Positions 1-7,977 are shown, counted from the stretch's first letter. The stretch: DNA of 64,000 nt from Halobacteriovorax sp. DA5 (GCF_002903145.1 NZ_PPDJ01000008.1:62001-126000), one strand, 5' to 3'. The notes: generated by a model from the letters alone, not told the origin. A program made the numbers and translations.

Positions 1-265
1 TGAAACAAGCTCAGCTTACAAAGTAAACTCTAAGTCAGTTGAAGGAATTATAAGATTAGAACAAAATGATATTCTTGAATGCCAAGGTATACAGATACAA
101 ATAATAGAATTTCAAAAGAGTGATGAAAATGACTTTCAGGACTACTATAAATATCTTGAGCGTATTAAAGAAGAAGATCCTGCAAAATACGACTTTATTC
201 AATCACTAGAAGAACATTACGTAACTTTAACTGGAAAATATGACAATGACCTCTTGGAGAAATAA
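1..265 (+). CDS. FHA-like domain protein, C-terminal end (partial)
   Basis: The window opens inside a reading frame (first full codon at base 2) that runs to a TAA at 263-265. The visible 87 residues begin with a stretch containing VNSKSV followed by LEQNDILECQGIQIQI, which has the look of the last strands of a forkhead-associated (FHA) phosphothreonine-binding domain (the NGxxV...L.xGDxI pattern). An acidic tail rich in Glu, Asp and Tyr follows. The 3' end overlaps the hydrolase start by 26 bases in another frame, so the two are probably co-transcribed. FHA assignment rests on a short C-terminal fragment and is tentative; the start and any partner domain lie outside the window. Confidence 0.55.
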   Translation, partial: ETSSAYKVNSKSVEGIIRLEQNDILECQGIQIQIIEFQKSDENDFQDYYKYLERIKEEDPAKYDFIQSLEEHYVTLTGKYDNDLLEK

Positions 266-1127
266 AGCGAAGTATCACCAAGTTGATGAGACAACTAAGA
301 TTCAATATTGGACAAATATTGAAAACTTAGATGAAGAACATAATCAAGTTATTGTTTTTAACTATGGCCTTGTTTGTAATGTAAGACACTTTGTTTACCA
401 AATTGATCACTTCGAAAAGCTTGGCTATAAAATACTTCTTCATGACTACAGAGGACATTACAAGTCAGAGACGACACAGGGAATTGAATCAATTACCTTC
501 AAAAATATTATTAATGATATTAACTCATTAGTTCGTGCATTAAATATTAAAACAAGTATCCATATTGGCCACTCAATGGGAGTGAATGTAACACTCGACT
601 ATGCTCATAAATATCCTGAAGAAGTACAAAAAATTGTATTAATTTCTGGAACAATCTTTCCTCCTCAAGATGTCATGTTTGATTCTAATATAATTGATAT
701 GACTGAGCCTTATATCAAAGAACTTAAAGATAGATGGAAGTCACAATTTCAATTTATTTGGAAAAATGTTTATCGCAACCCTCTTGCAAGTGCATTAGTC
801 TGGAATGGTGGATTTAATATAAAGAAAACAAATATTGAATTTGTTGAATACTATATGAAGAAACTAGGTGAACTTTCACCTGATATCTTCTTCCAACTCC
901 TTGATCAAATGAGAGATCAAAAGATCATTAAAGAACTTGAAGAAATTAAAATTCCTACGCTAATTATTGGTGGGGATAAAGATAAGGTGATTCCAAATTA
1001 TCTACAACAAATCTTACATGATAGCCTTAAAAACTCCGAACTATATATCATTAAGAATGGAAGCCATGTTCCACAAGTAGATTTTCCCGAATTCATCAAT
1101 GAACGAATCGATCTATTCTTGGACTAA
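240..1127 (+). CDS. Alpha/beta hydrolase
   Basis: This 295-residue protein has a typical soluble alpha/beta-hydrolase fold without a signal peptide. The nucleophile elbow is GHSMG with Ser112. The likely acid is Asp248 in the GGDKDKVIP segment, and the histidine is His276 in NGSHVP, completing the Ser-Asp-His triad in the usual order and spacing. An early HDYRGHYKS segment matches the DxRGxGxS loop that precedes the elbow in esterases and proline iminopeptidase-like members. The region between residues 140 and 225 would form the lid. The substrate cannot be read from sequence. It overlaps the end of the FHA-like frame by 26 bases and converges on the next gene, sharing 15 bases at the 3' ends. 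Confidence 0.85.
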   Translation: MTMTSWRNKAKYHQVDETTKIQYWTNIENLDEEHNQVIVFNYGLVCNVRHFVYQIDHFEKLGYKILLHDYRGHYKSETTQGIESITFKNIINDINSLVRALNIKTSIHIGHSMGVNVTLDYAHKYPEEVQKIVLISGTIFPPQDVMFDSNIIDMTEPYIKELKDRWKSQFQFIWKNVYRNPLASALVWNGGFNIKKTNIEFVEYYMKKLGELSPDIFFQLLDQMRDQKIIKELEEIKIPTLIIGGDKDKVIPNYLQQILHDSLKNSELYIIKNGSHVPQVDFPEFINERIDLFLD

Positions 1128-2342
1128 ACCTTTGTGAATTAGAAGTTTTTTGAAAACACGATTCATTGCATAGATTCGTTGTGCTTTCTTATATTCACTG
1201 TGAGACGCCTCGCCTTCAGAATTAATTCTATAAGAAGTTTCATCAACAACTTGAACTTCAAAAGGATAGAAAAATCTAATATCTCTAGCAAGGGAAGAGA
1301 AGTCTAAACCTAGTAATTCCTTTGCAACTGCTGAATCTTCCTCTTTGGCTAACTTTCTTAACTTAAAGAACTCTGCCAAAAAAGGATTCTTATATTTTAT
1401 AAGTTGGCGACAAGTGAATTGAACAGAACGATACTTTGTAGAAGAATGGAGATTATTCTCATTCTTTAAATTATCAAAGCTACATTCATCAATCTCTCTA
1501 TTGACTGCTGACACAAATCTTTCTTCAGAAAGATTGTTTCTTAAGGCCATCTTCACTAAGCTTGAGTACTTAGTTCTAAAATGACTAATATCAAAGATTG
1601 TATTTAGAGATCTTGATGGCTTAATATTGTGAGGAGTAATAATATAATTACGAATCAAAAATTGAATCACTTTTAAAATATCTAATTTATTCTTCGTAAC
1701 TAATCGTACTCCTACTCTATCAAATAATTCTTCCGCTACGTTTTCGGCCTTGTGGAGTAGCTTAATAATTACACTATCACGTGACTTCTTAGACTTTGTT
1801 TCAAAGTCCACTAAAGGAATTGAAATCTCTCCAGACTTTAAGAAAAGATTATTTTCTTGGTCGCGGTGAAGGTAGCGATAAAATTTATCAAATATTTGAG
1901 TTTGAATTTGATTAAAGTAGTTAGAACGTAGGTCTTTGTCTGCATGCAGAATTGTGTGCATTACTTTTAAAACAATTTCTGCCCACAATTGTTCTTCTAC
2001 AGTGTGATCCGAATTACCAGTTGCCATTAAAAACAGGCCACTTATATCAGTAACAGTATAAAGAGAATTAGGTATCTCTAAATCAAGACCATCCGGTGTT
2101 CCATCTTTTAAAAAGTAACGTTTAATAAATTGGACGGCCTCTTGAAAATTTCCAAATAACTCCGCCCTTGAGACTGGATCTTCAGTATCAAGTCCGTAGC
2201 CTTTTAAGAATTTATTTACTTCTGTAATGTCATCTAATTTAGCTACAAAGAAGTTTGAGTCGAGTGCTGATTTACCACCAACAACAACATCAATTACATC
2301 CCAGTCAAAAATATAATTTTTTAAATAATCAGGTCGATTCAT
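1113..2342 (-). CDS. RelA/SpoT-like nucleotidyltransferase-fold protein (TIGR04552-like family)
   Basis: The 409-residue protein has no signal peptide or membrane segment. Its second half carries, in order, the landmarks of a RelA/SpoT (p)ppGpp-synthetase fold: KSRDS at 186-190, DRVGVRLV with Asp208 and Arg213, YRSVQ at 304-308 and an FEVQVVD strand with Glu362. In true synthetases these align with the KSxxSI loop, the metal-binding Asp of DxxGxR, the NGYxSxH segment and the ExQxR glutamate. Here the Asn and the His of NGYxSxH are replaced, so guanosine-tetraphosphate synthesis is doubtful. I recall a conserved myxobacterial and bdellovibrio family (TIGR04552) of this type; that name is from memory. 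Role unknown. It diverges from pgpA with 43 bases between the starts. Confidence 0.6.
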   Translation of the reverse strand: MNRPDYLKNYIFDWDVIDVVVGGKSALDSNFFVAKLDDITEVNKFLKGYGLDTEDPVSRAELFGNFQEAVQFIKRYFLKDGTPDGLDLEIPNSLYTVTDISGLFLMATGNSDHTVEEQLWAEIVLKVMHTILHADKDLRSNYFNQIQTQIFDKFYRYLHRDQENNLFLKSGEISIPLVDFETKSKKSRDSVIIKLLHKAENVAEELFDRVGVRLVTKNKLDILKVIQFLIRNYIITPHNIKPSRSLNTIFDISHFRTKYSSLVKMALRNNLSEERFVSAVNREIDECSFDNLKNENNLHSSTKYRSVQFTCRQLIKYKNPFLAEFFKLRKLAKEEDSAVAKELLGLDFSSLARDIRFFYPFEVQVVDETSYRINSEGEASHSEYKKAQRIYAMNRVFKKLLIHKGLVQE

Positions 2343-2385
2343 AAAGTTACTTTGTTCTATCGTTGAGTAATGCTACCATAAGCCC

Positions 2386-2904
2386 ATGAAGACAGAAAAT
2401 CAGCTAAAAAATACAAAAAAACTGACATTAAAGTCACTAACTGACTTAAGAATTCTATTTCTTACTTTTTTTGGAGCAGGACTAGCTCCTAAGGCCCCTG
2501 GAACTGTTGGAAGTTTAGTTACAATTATCCTTCTTTATTTTATCGGAAAGCTTAATGCGCCATTCTTCTTCTTCATTCCATTTCTCTTAATACTTACAAT
2601 AGGCGCAGTGTTTATCACTGGTGTTATTGAAAAAGAATATGATTGTGTCGATCCTTCTTGGATAGTAATTGATGAAGTAATCGGGATTTGGATTGCGTCA
2701 TTTTTTTTACAAGATCAAAGTTACGTAAGTTACGTAGCTATTTTTGCCCTATTTAGACTTTTCGATATCTGGAAAATAGGACCAGTTAAATACTTCGACA
2801 ATCGCAAAGACGCTCTAGGAACAACATTTGACGATATCGCAGCGGGTCTTATGGCCGGAATCAGCTACATCCTTACTTTTAAATTGTTAGAATTTATCTC
2901 TTGA
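2386..2904 (+). CDS. pgpA: Phosphatidylglycerophosphatase A
   Basis: The 172-residue membrane protein would remove the phosphate from phosphatidylglycerophosphate to give phosphatidylglycerol at the inner membrane. The family signature is clear: GAGLAPKAPGTVGS at about residues 30-43, the VIDEVIG motif at 94-100 with adjacent Asp and Glu, FDIWKIGPVKYFD near 126-138, and the FDDIAAG motif with Asp149 and Asp150. Four hydrophobic segments fit the family. Length is close to the usual 160-170. The stop codon overlaps the -35 element of the recA promoter, so recA transcription begins right at its end. Confidence 0.93.
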   Translation: MKTENQLKNTKKLTLKSLTDLRILFLTFFGAGLAPKAPGTVGSLVTIILLYFIGKLNAPFFFFIPFLLILTIGAVFITGVIEKEYDCVDPSWIVIDEVIGIWIASFFLQDQSYVSYVAIFALFRLFDIWKIGPVKYFDNRKDALGTTFDDIAAGLMAGISYILTFKLLEFIS

Positions 2905-2929
2905 CTTACGCAAAACTTACGCTAAAAAT
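2901..2929 (+). promoter_or_regulatory. Predicted recA promoter with two tandem TTAC-N7-TTAC half-sites
   Basis: A -35-like TTGACT at 2901-2906 is followed after 16-17 bases by the A-rich TAAAAAT at 2923-2929. Between them lie two direct copies of ACTTACGC at 2904-2911 and 2915-2922, 11 bases apart, that is TTAC-N7-TTAC on the same DNA face. A repressor bound there would cover both promoter elements. LexA is the obvious candidate for recA, but this spacing differs from the TTACN3GTAA box I recall for Bdellovibrio, so the operator assignment is inference. Confidence 0.5.
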
Positions 2930-3076
2930 ATTAATAAGCGAAAAGTAAAAAACTGGAATTCAGTTTTGTTGTGTTCATTAAATCCCCGCACTTAAAGGGA
3001 AGTTAAAAATACCGCTTTTTGCATTAGCTGATAGAAGATAAATTTGATAGAACTTATAAAAAAACACGGAGAGCTT

Positions 3077-4189
3077 ATGGCCACAACATCTAACGAGAAC
3101 AAGCAAAAAGCATTAGACCTAGCACTTTCAACAATTGAAAAACAATTCGGAAAAGGTGCAATTATGAAACTGGATACTGAAAATGGTCCAGAAAGAATTC
3201 CAGCGATTCCAACAAGCTGTTTAGGACTAGATCTTGCACTTGGTGTAGGTGGTGTTCCAAAAGGTCGTATCATTGAAATCTACGGACCTGAATCATCAGG
3301 TAAAACAACACTAACTCTTCACATTGCAGCAGAAGCGCAAAAGCAAGGTGGTACTGTAGCATTTATTGATGCTGAGCACGCACTTGATACAGTTTATGCT
3401 CAAAAGCTAGGTGTTGATATTCCAAATACACTTATTTCACAACCAGATAGTGGTGAGCAGGCCCTTGAAATTACAGATATGCTTGTACGTTCAGGTGCTG
3501 TTGATCTTCTTATCGTTGACTCTGTTGCTGCACTTACTCCAAGAGCAGAACTTGAAGGAGACATGGGTGATTCACACATGGGTCTTCAAGCAAGACTAAT
3601 GTCACAGGCACTAAGAAAACTTACTGGATCAATTAATCGTTCAAATTGTACAGTAATTTTCATTAACCAACTTCGTATGAAGATTGGTGTTATGTTCGGA
3701 AACCCAGAGACAACAACAGGTGGTAACGCACTTAAGTTCTATTCTTCAGTAAGACTGGATATCAGAAGAACTGGTGCAATTAAAAATGGTGACGAAGTAA
3801 TCGGTAACAGAACTAAAGTTAAAGTTGTTAAGAACAAAGTAGCTCCTCCATTTAAAGTTGTAGAATTTGATATTATGTACGGACAAGGTATTTCACAAAC
3901 AGGTGACCTACTAGATCTTGCTGTTGCAAATAATATCGTTGGGAAAGCTGGTGCATGGTTCTCATATAATGATGCAAAAATTGGTCAAGGGCGTGAGAAC
4001 TCAAAACAATACTTAGCTGATAATCCAGAGATTGCATTAGAAATCAAAAATAAGATTCTAGCTCTTCACGGACTAATCGAAGGTAACACTGTAGTTGATC
4101 AAACAACTGGTGAAATTATCGAAGATGAGCCAGTAATTGAAGAAAAGAAGACGAAGGCAAAATCTAAGTCTAAAAAAGTAGTACAATAA
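3077..4189 (+). CDS. recA: Recombinase RecA
   Basis: RecA forms filaments on single-stranded DNA, drives homologous strand exchange and stimulates LexA self-cleavage. The 370-residue product has Walker [10 protein letters not shown] at 70-78, the Walker [11 protein letters not shown], the [19 protein letters not shown] region that includes loop 2, and a Lys/Glu-rich C-terminal tail. I chose the ATG at 3077 because a GGAG Shine-Dalgarno sits just before it (3068-3071) and the protein then begins [20 protein letters not shown], as other RecAs do; an in-frame ATG at 3044 would add 11 atypical residues. recX follows after a hairpin, as in many bacteria. Confidence 0.98.
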   Translation: MATTSNENKQKALDLALSTIEKQFGKGAIMKLDTENGPERIPAIPTSCLGLDLALGVGGVPKGRIIEIYGPESSGKTTLTLHIAAEAQKQGGTVAFIDAEHALDTVYAQKLGVDIPNTLISQPDSGEQALEITDMLVRSGAVDLLIVDSVAALTPRAELEGDMGDSHMGLQARLMSQALRKLTGSINRSNCTVIFINQLRMKIGVMFGNPETTTGGNALKFYSSVRLDIRRTGAIKNGDEVIGNRTKVKVVKNKVAPPFKVVEFDIMYGQGISQTGDLLDLAVANNIVGKAGAWFSYNDAKIGQGRENSKQYLADNPEIALEIKNKILALHGLIEGNTVVDQTTGEIIEDEPVIEEKKTKAKSKSKKVVQ

Positions 4190-4198
4190 ACAAATATA

Positions 4199-4248
4199 GC
4201 CCCTTAAGTTTCTATCCTATCGAATGATAGATATTAATATTAAGGGGC
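4199..4248 (+). promoter_or_regulatory. Hairpin between recA and recX that covers the recX ribosome-binding site
   Basis: GCCCCTTAA at 4199-4207 pairs perfectly with TTAAGGGGC at 4240-4248. Inside it TCTATC (4211-4216) pairs with GATAGA (4226-4231) around a 9-base loop. The right arm contains AAGGGG, the best Shine-Dalgarno for the recX ATG at 4259. No long T-run follows, so translational masking or partial termination are both possible. Confidence 0.6.
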
Positions 4249-4258
4249 GCCCTTTCTA

Positions 4259-4816
4259 ATGACTCTCAAAGAAACCATTGAAAAACTACCTCTAGACGAC
4301 TCAGAAACGAAGTCTGAAGACATTCGCTCGTTTAAAAGAGCTTATCAATACTGCATCTGGCTTCTATCAAAGAGAGACTACTCAAGATATAAATTATCTC
4401 AAAAATTATACGAGAAAAAATACACTCCTTTCATAGATCAGCTACTAGATTTTCTAGAAGAATCTAAATATCTTCAAGAAGAACAATACATTCGTACACG
4501 TATTAAAACATTTATGTATAAAGGCTTAAGTAAGAGAAATATTCTCAATAAATTAAGGGCCGAACGAGTCGAACCTAGTACAGAGCTGATCGATGAATTA
4601 TACGAAGAGTATCGATATACTGAAGATGGTCAACTAAGAGAGCTAATTAATAAGAAATTGCGTTCTAAAGGCGTTTCGGCCCTCGAAGATTTTAATTTTA
4701 AGCAAAAGTTGATACGCTTTCTTTTGTCAAAAGGACATTCATACGACAAAATTAATACTGAACTTAAAAATGTCCAAAATGATGAGGAAAGTAATGAGCA
4801 AAACTCCCCTTTTTAA
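4259..4816 (+). CDS. recX: Regulatory protein RecX
   Basis: The 185-residue protein binds RecA filaments and limits their growth. It shows the family's three helical repeats: SxxEL-like helix start YSRYKLSQKLYEKKY near 46-60, then YLQEEQYIRTRIKTFMYKGLSKRNI near 71-95 (the LdDxxfAxxyvxxr-xxGxxxI pattern), and KLIRFLLSKGHSYDKI near 150-165. Position directly after recA is diagnostic. The upstream hairpin that hides its ribosome-binding site should keep RecX low relative to RecA. Its last 23 bases overlap the next gene's chosen start. Confidence 0.9.
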   Translation: MTLKETIEKLPLDDSETKSEDIRSFKRAYQYCIWLLSKRDYSRYKLSQKLYEKKYTPFIDQLLDFLEESKYLQEEQYIRTRIKTFMYKGLSKRNILNKLRAERVEPSTELIDELYEEYRYTEDGQLRELINKKLRSKGVSALEDFNFKQKLIRFLLSKGHSYDKINTELKNVQNDEESNEQNSPF

Positions 4817-6518
4817 TTTTATTCTGATTATTCTGTTACTGCCTCTAGTATCTTGTAGAGTTGATAAAGATGATAAGAATACACTTCGATTTCCACTAAC
4901 AGAATCGATCTCAACAATTGACCCCGTAAATGGCTATGACTCTGTTTCTATGTCAGTTATTTATCAAGGTTATGAACAATTATTCGAATATCACTATTTA
5001 AGAAAACCATTAAAGCTTGTGCCTCTTCTTGCTGAAGAAATGCCACAAGTTTCAGATGATGGACTTACATATACTATTAAAATCAAAGAAGGTGTGCAGT
5101 ATCATGACCATCCTGCTTTCAATGGTCAGCCACGTTTTGTTGAAGCTCAAGACTTTATCAACCAAATTAAACGCCTCGCCTTTACTCCATATAGAAGTAA
5201 TGGTTGGTGGCTCTTCGACGGTAGAGTAGTCGGTCTTAATAAGTTTAGAAAAGAAGTTGGAAGTGATTTTGATAAGCTTCTATCTACTGATGTCGACGGA
5301 CTTAAAGCAATTGATAAAAGAACATTACAAATCAAATTAATTGCACCATATCCACAAATGTTAAACGCTCTGGCAATGAGTTTTACTTCACCTATGCCAG
5401 CAGAAGTTATTAAGAAAGAAACATTTCTTGATGAGCTCATTGGTACAGGCCCATATAAACTAGATAAGTGGTTTCGCGGTTCAAAACTCTTTATGAGCCG
5501 TTTTGATAAGTATCATAAATCATTCTATCCAGGAAAAGGTGACCGCTTCGCTCATAGTAAGAACTTACTTACTGATGCAGGTAAGAGAATTCCATTCATT
5601 GATAAAATTGAATTCCATATCATTAAAGAAGCCCAAACAAGATGGCTACAATTTATGTCTGGGAAATTAGATTTCCTAAGAGTTCCAAAAGACAATTATC
5701 ACTCACTTGTATCCCCTAGCGGTGAACTTACAGAAGACTTTCGTGATAAGAATATCACTCTTGATATTTTTTCGAGTTTCACATACTGGTGGTTCTCATT
5801 CAATATGAAGGATCCAATCGTTGGAACAAATAAGAATCTAAGGCTTGCTATTGCACATGCTGTAAATGTTGAGAAGTATATTAAAACTTTTACAAATAAT
5901 ATTGGATTAAAAGCTAACTCAATTTATCCTCCAGGAATTCCTGGATATGATCCATCAAGAAAACTTCCATATTCTTATAACGTAGAGAAGGCCAAGGAAT
6001 ATCTAAGGAAGGCCGGATATCCAGATGGAAAAGGACTTCCAACTCTTGTTTACGATACGAGAGCATCTTCTACAACTCAAAGACAACGAGCAGAGCTTCT
6101 TAAACAAGATCTTGAGAAAATTGGGATTAAAATGAAAATCCAATTGAATACGTTTCCTGCGTTCTTAAAGAAATCGAAAGAAGGTAAATTACAAATATGG
6201 CTAGATGGTTGGACTCTTGATTATCCAGATAGCGAAAATGTTCTACAACTTTTAACAACGAAGAACCAAGCTCCTGGACCAAACGTATCAAATTACTCTA
6301 ATTCAGATTTTGATAAAAAATTTGAAAGTATTAAAGTAATGAACGATAGCGATGAGAAATATCTACTTATGTCACAGGTAGAGGATATTGTTCTAGAGGA
6401 CCTTCCTTGGGTACTTCTGTACTACTCTCGTGATTATATTGTTTACCATAACCGACTAAAAAACTTCAGATATAACGACCTAGTTGTTAATAAAGTTAAA
6501 TACTTAAGACTAAAGTAG
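4794..6518 (+). CDS. Lipoprotein, ABC peptide-type solute-binding protein (SBP family 5)
   Basis: The 574-residue product resembles OppA/DppA periplasmic binding proteins for oligopeptides. From the ATG at 4794 it begins with a short hydrophobic signal ending in LVSC, a lipobox with Cys21 as the predicted lipidated residue; GAGGAAAG lies just upstream, supporting this start over in-frame ATGs at 4770-4782. Family features include ITES-like SISTIDPVNGYD near the N terminus, LLAEEMPQVSDDGLTYTIKIKEGVQ (split over 41-70), and GTGPYKLDKW. No ABC permease or ATPase gene is adjacent, so it may serve a transporter encoded elsewhere. It overlaps recX by 23 bases and may be co-transcribed with it. Ligand unknown. 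Confidence 0.88.
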   Translation: MSKTPLFNFILIILLLPLVSCRVDKDDKNTLRFPLTESISTIDPVNGYDSVSMSVIYQGYEQLFEYHYLRKPLKLVPLLAEEMPQVSDDGLTYTIKIKEGVQYHDHPAFNGQPRFVEAQDFINQIKRLAFTPYRSNGWWLFDGRVVGLNKFRKEVGSDFDKLLSTDVDGLKAIDKRTLQIKLIAPYPQMLNALAMSFTSPMPAEVIKKETFLDELIGTGPYKLDKWFRGSKLFMSRFDKYHKSFYPGKGDRFAHSKNLLTDAGKRIPFIDKIEFHIIKEAQTRWLQFMSGKLDFLRVPKDNYHSLVSPSGELTEDFRDKNITLDIFSSFTYWWFSFNMKDPIVGTNKNLRLAIAHAVNVEKYIKTFTNNIGLKANSIYPPGIPGYDPSRKLPYSYNVEKAKEYLRKAGYPDGKGLPTLVYDTRASSTTQRQRAELLKQDLEKIGIKMKIQLNTFPAFLKKSKEGKLQIWLDGWTLDYPDSENVLQLLTTKNQAPGPNVSNYSNSDFDKKFESIKVMNDSDEKYLLMSQVEDIVLEDLPWVLLYYSRDYIVYHNRLKNFRYNDLVVNKVKYLRLK

Positions 6519-6535
6519 TTAATAAGCTAATTATT

Positions 6536-6562
6536 TTGGGGGAATATATTTCCCCCAATTTC
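6536..6562 (+). terminator. Hairpin after the solute-binding protein gene
   Basis: TTGGGGGAA at 6536-6544 pairs perfectly with TTCCCCCAA at 6550-6558 around a TATAT loop, 18 bases after the stop codon. Only a short T stretch follows, so it is a likely but not strong intrinsic terminator. Confidence 0.7.
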
Positions 6563-6656
6563 CGTTAAAAACGCCCCTATCATTTTTTACCTCATTTTTC
6601 CGAATAGTAGATCAGTATGCTTGCAAAGTGTACTACTGCAACAAAGGAAGTAATGA

Positions 6657-7055
6657 ATGAAAACTCTTGCACATTTCATACTCGTCATCATCGGAATCCT
6701 ATTTCAAACGCAAGTTATCGCGAATGGCTACATGATCTATTCTGTGGAACATGAATTACCTATGACCAATGACGTACAAGAAATTCAAAAGAACTACTAT
6801 GTGAACCTTGGAGAAAAACAAGGTATAAAAAATGGAACGTTACTCGATGTATACCGAGTCGTTATTTTGAATGATCCATATGACCGAGAGAAGCGCTACC
6901 GTCATAAAATGAAGGTTGGCCAGCTCGAAGTAATTCATCACGACTCAGATACTTCTATTGCGATTACTAAGAACTTTAATGACAAAGATAGACAGCCAAT
7001 TCTAGATATTCCTGCCTTTATGGTTGGTGACCAGGTTAATGTAAACCTTAATTAG
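6657..7055 (+). CDS. Small secreted protein of unknown function
   Basis: The 132-residue product starts with a clear Sec signal (hydrophobic core LAHFILVIIGILFQTQV, cleavage probably near residue 22-23). The mature part is about 110 residues and predicted mostly beta. It contains VNLGEKQGIKNGTLLDVYR, then KMKVGQLEVIHH and a final FMVGDQVNV. This G-(x)n-G...xVGxLxV...GDxV rhythm recalls the SH3-like C-terminal domains of FlgT-type envelope proteins, but similarity is too weak to name it. AAGGAAG just before the ATG is a good ribosome-binding site. It converges with the minus-strand gene beyond it, sharing eight bases. Confidence 0.7.
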   Translation: MKTLAHFILVIIGILFQTQVIANGYMIYSVEHELPMTNDVQEIQKNYYVNLGEKQGIKNGTLLDVYRVVILNDPYDREKRYRHKMKVGQLEVIHHDSDTSIAITKNFNDKDRQPILDIPAFMVGDQVNVNLN

Positions 7056-7281
7056 AACGCTCATGGAGCAGAAATCTTCTTTCTTTTAGAAGCTCTATCT
7101 GCTCTTTAATCGCCTTTGTCGCCTTCTTCTGTCTTCTTATTATATCTTCATCTCCGCCTTGCTCTTCTAATAGCTTTAAAACTTTAGCGGCCATTCCATC
7201 CGCGATTGCAAGCTTATTAGACATTTCGTGCAGAAACTTCCTTTCTTCTAAGGCCAGTTCGACTATTGTAGGATTATCCAT
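7048..7281 (-). CDS. Small helical protein of unknown function
   Basis: A 77-residue, highly charged, probably coiled-coil protein with no signal peptide. It begins MDNPTIVELALEERKFLHEM and has repeated Leu and Lys/Glu residues across residues 8-70. It starts in a TAATG overlap with the upstream 79-residue gene, so the two are likely translationally coupled, which is the main reason to believe it is real. I do not recognise the family. Confidence 0.55.
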   Translation of the reverse strand: MDNPTIVELALEERKFLHEMSNKLAIADGMAAKVLKLLEEQGGDEDIIRRQKKATKAIKEQIELLKERRFLLHERSN

Positions 7282-7520
7282 TATTCACCAAAATATTTAT
7301 AACTTAACACTTCACCAAAAAGTGTCTTTGATTCAATTTTTATAATATCAATCTTAAAAATATAGTAACCAATTGCCAAATCACATGGACCATTTTTAAA
7401 AATTAAATCAATTTTTCTTAATATATTACCTGCACAGACGCCACTGAACTTTCTTTGATAATGTTTAACAGATTTTGAGACGGCCTGTTGTTCAATAAAT
7501 ATAAATAATTGCTTCTTCAT
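7281..7520 (-). CDS. Small protein of unknown function, coupled to the next gene
   Basis: A 79-residue frame from the ATG at 7520 (an in-frame TTG at 7538 is less likely) whose TAA overlaps the next start codon. It begins MKKQLFIFIEQQAVSKSVKH and continues with a basic, beta-looking sequence that includes two cysteines (SGVCAGN and NGPCDLA). No good Shine-Dalgarno is visible before the ATG. It is divergent from rpoZ, 179 bases away. Family not recognised; it could be a PilZ-like or other small binding domain, but no diagnostic motif is present. Confidence 0.45.
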   Translation of the reverse strand: MKKQLFIFIEQQAVSKSVKHYQRKFSGVCAGNILRKIDLIFKNGPCDLAIGYYIFKIDIIKIESKTLFGEVLSYKYFGE

Positions 7521-7600
7521 ATAAAATATAATTTGCAAGTAAAATGCTCAACAATTGCGACCTAAGTTACTTAAATCACGTGAGGCATATTCCTGTATTT

Positions 7601-7621
7601 CTAAATATTTTAAATATTTAG
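7601..7621. repeat. 21-bp perfect palindrome in a divergent intergenic region
   Basis: CTAAATATTT, a central T, then AAATATTTAG form a perfect inverted repeat between the divergent small-protein pair and rpoZ. It is AT-rich, so chance is possible, but its place between two start regions suits an operator. An imperfect direct repeat flanks it: ACTTAAATCAC at 7569-7579 and ACTTAAGTCAC at 7665-7675. Confidence 0.45.
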
Positions 7622-7631
7622 GCCCAATCTC

Positions 7632-7660
7632 TAGACAAAAACAGCGCTTTGTCCTATAAA
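7632..7660 (+). promoter_or_regulatory. Predicted rpoZ promoter
   Basis: TAGACA at 7632-7637 and TATAAA at 7655-7660 are separated by 17 bases, a good sigma-70 layout 40 bases before the rpoZ ATG. GACAAA (7634-7639) and TTTGTC (7648-7653) form an inverted repeat that lies between and partly inside these elements. Confidence 0.6.
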
Positions 7661-7699
7661 AATAACTTAAGTCACATTTAATTTTTCGGAGTGCACAAA

Positions 7700-7912
7700 A
7701 TGGCAAGAATTACGATTGAAGACTGTTTAGAAAAAGTTGAAAACCGTTATGAGTTAGTACACCTAACAGCTAAGCGAGTTAAGCAACTAAGAGATGGTGC
7801 AGACCAACTTGTTAAAAGTAAAAATAAAGATGTTGTTACAGCACTTAGAGAAATTGCAGCTGGTAAAGTTAAGCATGCTCCAGTAAGTGAGTACGACTCA
7901 GACGAATTCTAA
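7700..7912 (+). CDS. rpoZ: RNA polymerase omega subunit
   Basis: The 70-residue product helps assemble the RNA polymerase beta' subunit. It has the family start [20 protein letters not shown], then [13 protein letters not shown] near 25-36 and [12 protein letters not shown] near 46-57, all matching omega. I start it at the ATG at 7700, with GGAG nine bases upstream; an in-frame GTG at 7691 overlaps that spacing region. An intrinsic terminator follows 38 bases downstream. Omega is also part of the ppGpp binding site in proteobacterial RNA polymerase, which relates loosely to the RelA/SpoT-like gene nearby, though nothing links them directly. Confidence 0.95.
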   Translation: MARITIEDCLEKVENRYELVHLTAKRVKQLRDGADQLVKSKNKDVVTALREIAAGKVKHAPVSEYDSDEF

Positions 7913-7950
7913 GTCGAATTCTAATTTGAATTTAAATTTTTTCATATAAG

Positions 7951-7976
7951 AAAGGCCCTCCATGAGGGCCTTTTTT
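7951..7976. terminator. Terminator between rpoZ and lon (convergent genes)
   Basis: AAAGGCCCTC at 7951-7960 pairs perfectly with GAGGGCCTTT at 7964-7973 around a CAT loop and is followed on the plus strand by a run of six T. It sits two bases before the lon stop codon, which ends on the other strand, so it can serve rpoZ and, more weakly, lon. Confidence 0.9.
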
Positions 7977-7977
7977 A

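Noticed and set aside
2901..2929. Classic LexA boxes at recA (E. coli CTGT-N8-ACAG or TTACN3GTAA)
   Set aside because: Neither pattern is present at the recA promoter; only the direct TTAC-N7-TTAC repeat was found, reported separately.
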